Assembly (NCBI GenBank): GCA_002482815.1
Contig: DLGS01000128.1
Span: 1-13,329, forward strand
From: Bacteroidetes bacterium UBA7688
GTDB taxonomy: Bacteria > Bacteroidota > Bacteroidia > Chitinophagales > Chitinophagaceae
Reading direction: 5' to 3'
Length of the DNA stretch: 13,329 bases
The notes beneath the pieces are model-generated. The model was not told where the DNA came from, did no database searches, and saw only the letters and a list, made by a program, of their open reading frames with translations. The translations under genes were made by a program, and so were the position numbers. Below, piece by piece: positions 7,819 to 13,329 of this stretch (positions within the stretch are counted from its first letter, which is position 1; every line of letters begins with the position of its first letter).

Positions 7819-9351
7819 TTAGCTATTCGTGAGTAGCTGAATCGCATTCTCTATCCTTCTCACCGTTTCTTCTTTCCCTATTTGTTCTGCTATAGCAAAT
7901 ACACCCGGACCGAATTTTCCACCCACCAGCATTACCCGCAGTGGCAACATTGCCTCTCCTTTCTTGATTCCTGCTTCAGCAACAGCTTCGTTAAACACAA
8001 GTTCTATATTATCGTGGCTCCAATCTGCCGTTGCAGCAAATTTTTCAGCCAGTAATACAAAAAACTGTTTAGTTGTATCTGTCCATTTTGCCTGTATGGC
8101 ACTATTGTCAATCGATTCAGGGCGAACAAAGAAAAATCCTGCCTGATCCCAGAATTCGCTCAGCAAATGGAGGCGTTCCTTTACCAAACCAATTACTGTC
8201 GCTAATTTCGAAGGCTCAATCGCAACATTTTTATCGGCAATAAAAGGCTGAATTAATTCTGCCAACCGAACATTGTCGGTCTTTTGAATATATTGGTGGT
8301 TGAACCATTTAGCCTTTTCATAATCAAATTTAGCACCGCCTTTGTGCACCCGCTCAATAGAGAAGTGTTGCACCAATTCCTCCATAGTAAATATTTCCTG
8401 CTCCAGGCCGGAGTTCCAGCCCAGCATCGCCAGCATATTTGTAAATGCTTCCGGTAAAAATCCCCTTTCGCGGAAACCCGTTGTTGCTTCGTTCGTGCGT
8501 GGATCGGTCCAGTCCATTGCAAATACCGGAAAGCCTAAGCGTTCGCCATCGCGTTTGCTCAGTTTTCCATTTCCATCGGGTTTCAAAATCAATGGAAGAT
8601 GCGCCCATTGTGGCATTACTGCTTCCCATCCCAGGTATTTCCATAGCAACAAATGCACCGGCGCACTGGGTAACCATTCTTCCCCACGGAAAGCATGGCT
8701 GATTTTCATCAGGTAATCATCAACAACCACAGCAAGATGGTATGTTGGCATTCCGTCTGCTTTCAATAAAACTTTATCGTCAACTAAATTGGTTTCAAAA
8801 CTTACTTCTCCACGAATCATATCGGTAAATACCAAGGTTTCATTTACCGGCATTTTGATGCGGATAACGTGGGGTGTGTTATTTGCCAATAAAGTATCTA
8901 CTGCTTCTTTCGATAGCGTCAGCGAATTACGCATAAACGCACGGGTACGGCTATCATACTGGGCGTTGTGATGTTCCGATTTATATTTTTCGCGCATCGA
9001 TTCCAGGTCTTCCGGCGTGTCAAATGCGATGTAGGCATTTCCTTGTTCTACCAACTGATGCGCATATTGAGCATACATTGGTTTGCGCTCACTTTGGCGA
9101 TAAGGACCATAAGCGCCTGGCTTCAGCGGACTCTCATCCGGCTGAATGCCGCACCAATCCAGGCATTGCATAATATACTCTTCCGCACCGGCTACAAAAC
9201 GGCTTTGGTCGGTATCTTCTATACGCAACACAAAATCGCCGCCATGATGACGGGCAAAAAGATAATTATACAAAACGGTGCGTACACCACCTAAATGCAA
9301 GCCACCTGTAGGGCTTGGTGCAAAACGAACTCTTACTTTACTGTTACTCAT
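7819..9351 (-). CDS. gltX: Glutamyl-tRNA synthetase
   Basis: GltX charges tRNA(Glu) with glutamate using ATP. The 510-residue class I synthetase shows the N-terminal signature FAPSPTGGLHLGGVRT (10-25), with HLGG as its HIGH motif, then RIEDTDQSR (43-51), GPYRQSER (82-89), and the KMSKS-type loop KLSKRDG at 263-269. An all-helical anticodon-binding region runs from about residue 360 to the end. I chose the start at 9351 because the family begins a few residues before VRVRFAPSPTG; the frame could extend upstream to 9486, but those 45 residues have no family counterpart and would overlap a consensus -7 promoter box. Length fits other Bacteroidota GltX enzymes. It is transcribed away from the T9SS-tailed gene on the opposite strand. 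I see no sign of a discriminating or duplicated form. Confidence 0.97.
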   Translation of the reverse strand: MSNSKVRVRFAPSPTGGLHLGGVRTVLYNYLFARHHGGDFVLRIEDTDQSRFVAGAEEYIMQCLDWCGIQPDESPLKPGAYGPYRQSERKPMYAQYAHQLVEQGNAYIAFDTPEDLESMREKYKSEHHNAQYDSRTRAFMRNSLTLSKEAVDTLLANNTPHVIRIKMPVNETLVFTDMIRGEVSFETNLVDDKVLLKADGMPTYHLAVVVDDYLMKISHAFRGEEWLPSAPVHLLLWKYLGWEAVMPQWAHLPLILKPDGNGKLSKRDGERLGFPVFAMDWTDPRTNEATTGFRERGFLPEAFTNMLAMLGWNSGLEQEIFTMEELVQHFSIERVHKGGAKFDYEKAKWFNHQYIQKTDNVRLAELIQPFIADKNVAIEPSKLATVIGLVKERLHLLSEFWDQAGFFFVRPESIDNSAIQAKWTDTTKQFFVLLAEKFAATADWSHDNIELVFNEAVAEAGIKKGEAMLPLRVMLVGGKFGPGVFAIAEQIGKEETVRRIENAIQLLTNS

Positions 9352-9359
9352 AAGCTGCG

Positions 9360-9367
9360 CAAAGGTA
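9360..9367 (-). promoter_or_regulatory. Candidate -7 promoter element for gltX
   Basis: On the minus strand this reads TACCTTTG, an exact match to TAnnTTTG. The box ends 8 bases before the ATG at 9351, so the transcript would be leaderless or nearly so. A TTA sits 19 bases upstream, a two-of-three match to the -33 TTG. If it is used, it rules out the upstream start at 9486. Confidence 0.4.
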
Positions 9368-9618
9368 AATAATAATGGATAGCGAATAATCGCCACAAGT
9401 ATTTTAATCTGACGCCGACAAATCAGGTGTTTTGCGACTTGAAAAAGGGTGTTTTTCCTGTGGATAGAAAGAACAAATGCGGACAATTTTGCTTTATGAA
9501 ATACAACACATCTAAAGATGATTTTGAACAGGGTTTATAATTATGGCTCTTTTTAATTTCGAATAGAAAAAGTTGTTATCTCGCTTTTCAATTTTTAATC
9601 ACACTTAAATTTTTAATT

Positions 9619-10116
9619 ATGAAAAAACGAATGCTTGTAATGTTGATTTTGGGATTATCCCTGAACAGCGTCGCACAAACGGCAGACAGGCAGGTGATAG
9701 GTTCTGCTGGAGGAACTTATTCCGGCGCTTCTATGCAAACTGAATACACGACCGGAGAAGTGGTGACAAGTTCAGGTTTGGCCGGGACCTTTACCGTTAA
9801 TCAGGGCTTTCACCAGAACCCTACGAATAGCACTGGTATAAAGGAAAAAAACCTGACGGTAAATTTTTTCTTATTCCCCAATCCTGCCCAAAATCAAATT
9901 ACGCTTTCTATAGATACCAAAGAAGCTTTTCAACTAAAAATTTCCCTGACAACTGTAACTGGACAGACCCTCTTCGGAGATGAAAAGGCTGCACCCGTGA
10001 CTAACAATTACAAGCGTGACTTCTCCTTGGTCGAGCTTTCTGCCGGAGTATACTTTGTCAATTTATATGACGAAAACAACGGCCTTCTTAAAAGTATCAA
10101 ATTCATAAAACAATAA
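9619..10116 (+). CDS. Small T9SS-sorted surface protein
   Basis: The protein has 165 residues. Residues 1-19 are a Sec signal peptide ending SVA-Q. Residues 20-66 form a short module (QVIGSAGGTYSGA, YTTGEVV, VNQGFHQ) that I recognise as common at the N-terminus of Bacteroidota proteins with T9SS tails; its function is unknown to me. Residues 82-165 are a type A sorting domain: FFLFPNPAQNQITL, TTVTGQTLF, ELSAGVYFVNLYD and a basic end, IKFIKQ. Almost the whole mature protein is therefore the short module plus the sorting tail. It is the first gene of a plus-strand pair; the fibre-like gene starts 32 bases after its stop. Upstream, TAATTTCG at 9554-9561 matches 7 of 8 bases of the -7 consensus but has no well-placed -33 element. 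The leader holds two copies of ATTTTTAAT shortly before the ATG. Confidence 0.9.
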   Translation: MKKRMLVMLILGLSLNSVAQTADRQVIGSAGGTYSGASMQTEYTTGEVVTSSGLAGTFTVNQGFHQNPTNSTGIKEKNLTVNFFLFPNPAQNQITLSIDTKEAFQLKISLTTVTGQTLFGDEKAAPVTNNYKRDFSLVELSAGVYFVNLYDENNGLLKSIKFIKQ

Positions 10117-10148
10117 TCATTCTTCTACAAAAACTAAAACTAAAAAAT

Positions 10149-11711
10149 ATGAAAAAGTCATTACTTACTTTGTTCTCTGCAATGCTCATTGCATCTGCAG
10201 CTTCTGCTCAGGCTCCGGCCAGCATTAACTATCAGGCTGCAATCAGGAATAGCAGCGGCAGCCCTTTGGCCTCAGCTTCGGTTCCTGTAAGATTTACAAT
10301 TCACGATCTTACTGCAACAGGTACAGTCATTTTTCAGGAAACAAATACGGCCTCAACCAATGCACAAGGCATATTGAGTATGACAATAGGATCCGGAACT
10401 GCAGTAACAGGGACGCTTTCGGGAGTGAACTGGGGTGGAGGTGCAAAATTCCTTGAAGTAGAAGTAGATGCCGGAAGCGGATTGGTAAGCATCGGAACCC
10501 AACAAATGGCAAGCGTTCCTTATGCACTTCATGCTGGCAATGTTCCCTGGACTACATCAGGAACTAATATTTACAACAACAATACAGGATTTGTAGGCAT
10601 CAATACAACTGCTCCTGCGGCCAAACTACATGTGAAAGGCAGCAATGATATAATACGGGCAGAATTTAATGGTCTCGGATGGCAAGCATTCTACAATAAA
10701 ACGAATTACCTGGGTTATGTAGGAACATGGACAGACACTGCTGACCTTGACTTTGGAACTTCAGGCACGGGGAAAAACGTGCACATTGTTACGAATGCGG
10801 TACCAAAACTTACTGTACTGAATAATGGTCAGGTTGGCATCGGCACAATGACACCCTCATCAATGTTTCATACTCAAATCAATGGTATAGGTACTTATGG
10901 AACAGCTCCAATGTACCAAGGCACATTAATAGTCACAGGAACATCAAGTAGTGCAAATGCATCAGGCGTTTATGCCGAAGGAGGTTGGAGAGGAATAATG
11001 GGCCGTAATAAAGGAACGACTAGCCGCACCGAAGCGGTTGGTGTATTGGGTCTTTTGGATAGCAGCTCTGGCTATACCTACGGAATAGGTGTAAAAGGCG
11101 AAGTAACTTCTGCAGGCCCGCAAAATTTTGGTGTATCAGGTTATGCTTCAGGTGGAACCACCTCAAACTATGCGATATATGGAAACTGTGTGACAGGCGC
11201 CTCAAACTATGCAGCCTATTTCAATAACAAAATTTATGCCACATCTGCAAGTTCAAGCATCAAGTCTTTCCAAATCGACCATCCGCAGGATCCGGAAAAC
11301 AAATATCTGTTCCATTCTTCGGTAGAAAGTAATGACATGATGAACTTGTATAATGGCAATGTTACGACATCAGCTACAGGGGATGCAACAATTTCATTAC
11401 CGGGTTATTTTGCCTCGCTGAATAAGGATTTTAAATATCAATTGACTTGCATTGGCACATTTGCCCAAGCTATCATAGCAGAAGAAATCAGCGGTAATAC
11501 ATTTAAAATTAAAACAGACAAACCGAATGTAAAAGTAAGCTGGCAGATAGCTGGTGTGCGCCGGGATGCTGCGGCTAATTATTACAGAATACAAAACGAA
11601 GTGGAAAAACCTGCCGGAGAAAAAGGATATTACCTGACACCTGAAGCATTCGGAAAAGGACCTGAGATGAATGCTACCTATCAAAAGCAATCTGCAAACG
11701 GTAATCAATAA
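10149..11711 (+). CDS. Secreted fibre-like protein with tail-fibre-type repeats
   Basis: The protein has 520 residues. Residues 1-20 are a signal peptide (MKKSLLTLFSAML, ASA-Q). Residues 22-129 form a beta-rich N-terminal domain (SINYQAAIRNSSGSPL, VPVRFTIHD, GTQQMASVPYALHAG) that recurs in Bacteroidota surface proteins. Fibre-like motifs FVGINTTAPAAKLHVKG (148-164) and QVGIGTMTPSSMFH (228-241) follow, as in phage tail fibres and trimeric surface stalks. A Gly/Ser-rich beta segment runs to about 365. Residues 370-475 hold a conserved C-terminal domain of unknown role (IKSFQIDHPQDPENKYLFHSS, DMMNLYNGNV, VSWQIAGVRRD). There is no T9SS sorting tail and no intramolecular S74 peptidase domain, so its route across the outer membrane is not evident. 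It follows the small T9SS-tailed gene by 32 bases and ends before a strong terminator. A role in adhesion or matrix is possible but not shown. Confidence 0.88.
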   Translation: MKKSLLTLFSAMLIASAASAQAPASINYQAAIRNSSGSPLASASVPVRFTIHDLTATGTVIFQETNTASTNAQGILSMTIGSGTAVTGTLSGVNWGGGAKFLEVEVDAGSGLVSIGTQQMASVPYALHAGNVPWTTSGTNIYNNNTGFVGINTTAPAAKLHVKGSNDIIRAEFNGLGWQAFYNKTNYLGYVGTWTDTADLDFGTSGTGKNVHIVTNAVPKLTVLNNGQVGIGTMTPSSMFHTQINGIGTYGTAPMYQGTLIVTGTSSSANASGVYAEGGWRGIMGRNKGTTSRTEAVGVLGLLDSSSGYTYGIGVKGEVTSAGPQNFGVSGYASGGTTSNYAIYGNCVTGASNYAAYFNNKIYATSASSSIKSFQIDHPQDPENKYLFHSSVESNDMMNLYNGNVTTSATGDATISLPGYFASLNKDFKYQLTCIGTFAQAIIAEEISGNTFKIKTDKPNVKVSWQIAGVRRDAAANYYRIQNEVEKPAGEKGYYLTPEAFGKGPEMNATYQKQSANGNQ

Positions 11712-11733
11712 TTATAAATCCATTTTCAAAACG

Positions 11734-11770
11734 AAAAACGGGCAGTTCTGTTAAAGAGCTGCCCGTTTTT
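11734..11770. terminator. Bidirectional intrinsic terminator between converging genes
   Basis: AAAAACGGGCAG (11734-11745) pairs perfectly with CTGCCCGTTTTT (11759-11770). The 13-base loop can add four more pairs, one of them G-U, leaving a five-base loop. The arms carry A and T runs at their outer ends, so the hairpin has a U-tract on either strand. It lies 22 bases after the fibre gene stop and 26 bases after the asparaginase-like gene stop, serving both. Confidence 0.9.
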
Positions 11771-11796
11771 ATTGTCTGTAAAAGATGTGCAGAGGC

Positions 11797-12285
11797 TTAT
11801 ACGAGCTCCTCAAAATAGCCTGTCTTCTTATTCTTTACCACTTTGTCCCAGTTAAAGTATCTACCATTCATTGCTACATATACACCGGCAGGTAATGTTT
11901 GTAAGAAAGCAAGCGCAGCGCCAAGATTAAAAAATCCATCAGAGCTGCCAAATTTATACGGAATCATAGCACCCGTAATAATAATGGTTTTGTTGATATT
12001 CGCTTTGGCCAGATAAGCCGCCGTTTCCGCCATTGTATCGGTGCCGTGTGTAATCAGTATTTTGTCTTCTTCCACCGTAGCACAATTGTGTTTTAAGATT
12101 TCTCTGTCGGCATCAGTCATTTCCAGGCTGTCTACCATCATCACGGTCCGCACTTCAATATCCATGGTGCATCTACCCAATTGCAACATCTCAGGTACAT
12201 GGGTTTCCTCGAAATGGAGCTTCCCGTTGATCATATCATACTCTTTATCAAAGGTGCCACCGGTTACTAAGATGCGAATTGCCAT
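11797..12285 (-). CDS. Single-domain asparaginase-like protein
   Basis: The 162 residues match only the N-terminal domain of L-asparaginases. Seen are the first catalytic motif VTGGTFDK (7-14, Thr11), the second motif ITHGTDTMAET (78-88, Thr82-Asp83), and TGAMIPYKFGSSDGFFNLG (104-122), the counterpart of the TGAMRP segment. A Lys-rich stretch near 148-154 is where the family's catalytic Lys would fall. Full asparaginases have about 330 residues, and the C-terminal domain completes the neighbouring subunit's active site. Here the stop comes right after the N-domain with no sign of a frameshift remnant before the terminator, so the short form looks natural. I recall short asparaginase-domain proteins in other bacteria, with uncertain activity. 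No signal peptide, so cytoplasmic. It may hydrolyse asparagine or a related amide, or have lost activity. No conserved operon partner is visible. Confidence 0.88.
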   Translation of the reverse strand: MAIRILVTGGTFDKEYDMINGKLHFEETHVPEMLQLGRCTMDIEVRTVMMVDSLEMTDADREILKHNCATVEEDKILITHGTDTMAETAAYLAKANINKTIIITGAMIPYKFGSSDGFFNLGAALAFLQTLPAGVYVAMNGRYFNWDKVVKNKKTGYFEELV

Positions 12286-12329
12286 TTTTTGTTACTGTTT
12301 TGAAGGGGCAAATTACAAATTTTAGAGAT

Positions 12330-12340
12330 TGGCATTGCCA
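12330..12340. promoter_or_regulatory. Small palindrome upstream of the asparaginase-like gene
   Basis: TGGCATTGCCA is a perfect 11-base palindrome inside a run of ATTGGC / ATTGCC / ATTGGC words, about 45 bases upstream of the ATG at 12285 and just past the upstream gene's terminator. It could be a repressor or activator site, but it is short and single. Confidence 0.18.
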
Positions 12341-12351
12341 TTGGCGTCAAT

Positions 12352-12387
12352 AAAAAAATCACGAAGCTCTGAGATGGACTTCGTGAT
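12352..12387 (-). terminator. Intrinsic terminator after the lipoprotein gene
   Basis: ATCACGAAG (12358-12366) pairs perfectly with CTTCGTGAT (12379-12387) across a 12-base loop. Read on the minus strand, the hairpin is followed at once by a run of seven T (12358-12352). It lies 25 bases downstream of the lipoprotein stop, separating that unit from the asparaginase-like gene. Confidence 0.88.
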
Positions 12388-12412
12388 GATTAATTCTATT
12401 AAGAAAATTCAT

Positions 12413-12964
12413 TTAAAAAGGATTCCAGCCGAAAGTGCCTGCCGGAGGATTGGCGTGCACAGAGCCATTAAGGTTAATGGTGGTTTGGTTGGGCAAATAG
12501 TCGCGACCAACTACTGAAATCCTGGCGGGTGCGCTGCTCGCATTGCTGCCTGTCAAAAAATTACCGGTCATCACAAAGCTTTTATACGGGTCGGTACGCT
12601 GAGCGATAATGGCATAACTGTATTCATTATCGTCAGAATTGTCTGTAGCCGCTGGTGCGCCGTTAAGTGTAAACTCGCTGATTGCTGCGCTTTTATCCAA
12701 CTTGAAGATGAGCTGACCAAGGCCACTGGTATCAGTAATGGTAACCGTAAAATTGTAACGCGTATTTTCTTTATAAATGTATTCGCCATTCGGGCTCATT
12801 CCTGCCCCATTTGCTTCGAAGCTATTGTCGTTTCCGTTGCCTTGAATTCTTAAAGTGACTTTAGGGGGCACCCTGTCTGTTGTGAGCGCTGTATCTTTTC
12901 GGCAAGAAAAAACAAGTAAAGAAAGCACTGTAAAACAAACAGTCATTTGGATTGCTTTTTTCAT
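12413..12964 (-). CDS. Putative lipoprotein of unknown function
   Basis: The protein has 183 residues from the ATG at 12964. It starts with MKKAIQMTVCFTVLSLLVFSC, a signal peptide with lipobox LVFS-Cys21, followed by RKD. The Cys would be lipidated and the protein held in a membrane, possibly the outer one. The frame extends upstream to 13012, but that would overlap the preceding gene and put 16 extra residues before a good signal peptide, so I prefer 12964. The mature part is rich in Asn, Thr and Ser with alternating beta strands (PKVTLRIQG, YNFTVTITDTSG, LIFKLDK, ARISVVGRDYL) and looks like an Ig-type beta-sandwich; I recognise no named family. It starts 32 bases after the stop of the FISUMP gene, so the two are probably cotranscribed, and it ends at a clear terminator. 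Confidence 0.82.
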   Translation of the reverse strand: MKKAIQMTVCFTVLSLLVFSCRKDTALTTDRVPPKVTLRIQGNGNDNSFEANGAGMSPNGEYIYKENTRYNFTVTITDTSGLGQLIFKLDKSAAISEFTLNGAPAATDNSDDNEYSYAIIAQRTDPYKSFVMTGNFLTGSNASSAPARISVVGRDYLPNQTTINLNGSVHANPPAGTFGWNPF

Positions 12965-12996
12965 AAAAAGTTTTTTAGAGAATCGGGTAGTAAAAC

Positions 12997-13329
12997 TTAA
13001 TCTTTCACACAACGAACGGTATATCCAAAGGTCTTTGTAGCACCATTGATAGCAGAACCGGCTAAGTCATTGTCCAAGCGCAGATAGTCGCCCTGAGTAG
13101 CATTTCGGGCAGATGATGCCCACCAATATGCCGTTTCGCCTTTCAGTTCATAACTGCCGCTTGTGCCTCTGTAGCCGCTGGGCAAGCCCGAAAACCCACT
13201 GCTGTTTGTTGCACCGGTGTTGGGAGCTATCCACAAAGCTGATGTCGATTTGAGTTTGCCTCCTGCAACAGACGAGCCGCCTTGATTTTCTACTAATGTT
13301 TCCCACTCTGCACGGCTGGCAATGTGCCA
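12997..13329 (-). CDS. FISUMP-domain protein, C-terminal part (N-terminus outside window)
   Basis: The frame is open from the window edge at 13329 to the TAA at 12997 and gives the last 110 residues. They match the Fibrobacter succinogenes major paralogous (FISUMP) domain: WHIASRAEWETLV, GGKLKSTSALW, NTGATNSSGFSGLPSGYRG, ELKGETAYWWASS, and the end GYTVRCVKD with its typical Cys. The domain occurs in secreted lipoproteins and surface proteins of Bacteroidota and Fibrobacteres; its function is unknown and its fold resembles formylglycine-generating-enzyme or C-type-lectin-like domains (from memory). A TTG at 13236 could be taken as a start, but it lies inside the conserved domain, so the gene surely begins upstream. 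The lipoprotein gene follows 32 bases later, in one likely operon. Confidence 0.9.
   Translation of the reverse strand, partial: WHIASRAEWETLVENQGGSSVAGGKLKSTSALWIAPNTGATNSSGFSGLPSGYRGTSGSYELKGETAYWWASSARNATQGDYLRLDNDLAGSAINGATKTFGYTVRCVKD

Noticed and set aside
8253..8716. Several frames of 85-124 codons on both strands
   Set aside because: All overlap the catalytic core of gltX, whose own frame is intact and clearly coding.
9352..9486. 45-residue N-terminal extension of GltX
   Set aside because: It has no counterpart in the family, and a consensus -7 promoter box lies within it.
11397..11708. A 103-codon minus-strand open frame
   Set aside because: It is antisense to the conserved C-terminal domain of the fibre-like protein.
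12965..13012. Upstream start for the lipoprotein
   Set aside because: It would overlap the FISUMP gene and put 16 residues before a complete signal peptide with lipobox.
13234..13236. TTG as the start of a 79-residue protein
   Set aside because: The FISUMP domain continues upstream of it in frame to the window edge, so it is an internal codon.
1..13329. CRISPR array, tRNA or rRNA gene, insertion sequence or prophage
   Set aside because: No short regular repeats with spacers, no cloverleaf or rRNA sequence in the spacers, and no transposase, integrase or phage structural cluster; the fibre-like protein has a signal peptide and stands without phage genes.

Overview
The window looks like a chromosomal segment of a Bacteroidota bacterium, probably of the Chitinophagales/Sphingobacteriales type. 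Evidence: C-terminal sorting domains of the type IX secretion system (T9SS), CUB/Ig-like/MAM-like surface modules, a FISUMP domain, TAnnTTTG-type -7 promoter elements, few Shine-Dalgarno sequences, and a short RsmI. The order is inferred from general similarity; no rRNA or other phylogenetic marker is present.

Layout. (1) 1-6509, minus strand: two very large secreted surface proteins. The left one (1-2733) is open to the window edge. It has a signal peptide, a CUB domain and repeated [Ig-like + MAM-like] modules of about 270 residues. The right one (2940-6509) has a signal peptide, a long right-handed beta-helix, three Ig-like domains and a T9SS sorting tail. (2) 6707-9351, minus strand: housekeeping genes rsmI (16S rRNA methyltransferase), purS (purine synthesis subunit) and gltX (glutamyl-tRNA synthetase). 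The gltX start is best placed at 9351. (3) 9619-11711, plus strand: a two-gene unit, a 165-residue T9SS-tailed protein followed by a 520-residue fibre-like secreted protein without such a tail. It ends at a strong hairpin at 11734-11770 that can terminate both converging strands. (4) 11797-12285, minus strand: a single-domain asparaginase-like protein. (5) 12413-13329, minus strand: the C-terminal end of a FISUMP-domain protein followed by a small lipoprotein gene, closed by an intrinsic terminator.

How the genes work together. Most of the coding capacity is for the cell surface: proteins crossing the inner membrane by Sec and, for those with a visible tail, the outer membrane by T9SS. The housekeeping block appears functionally unrelated. 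No RNA gene, CRISPR array, insertion sequence, integrase or phage gene was seen. I found no clearly new system; the best leads are the T9SS-tailed/fibre protein pair, the repeat architecture of the edge protein, the lone asparaginase N-domain and a GC-rich intergenic block at 7720-7767.
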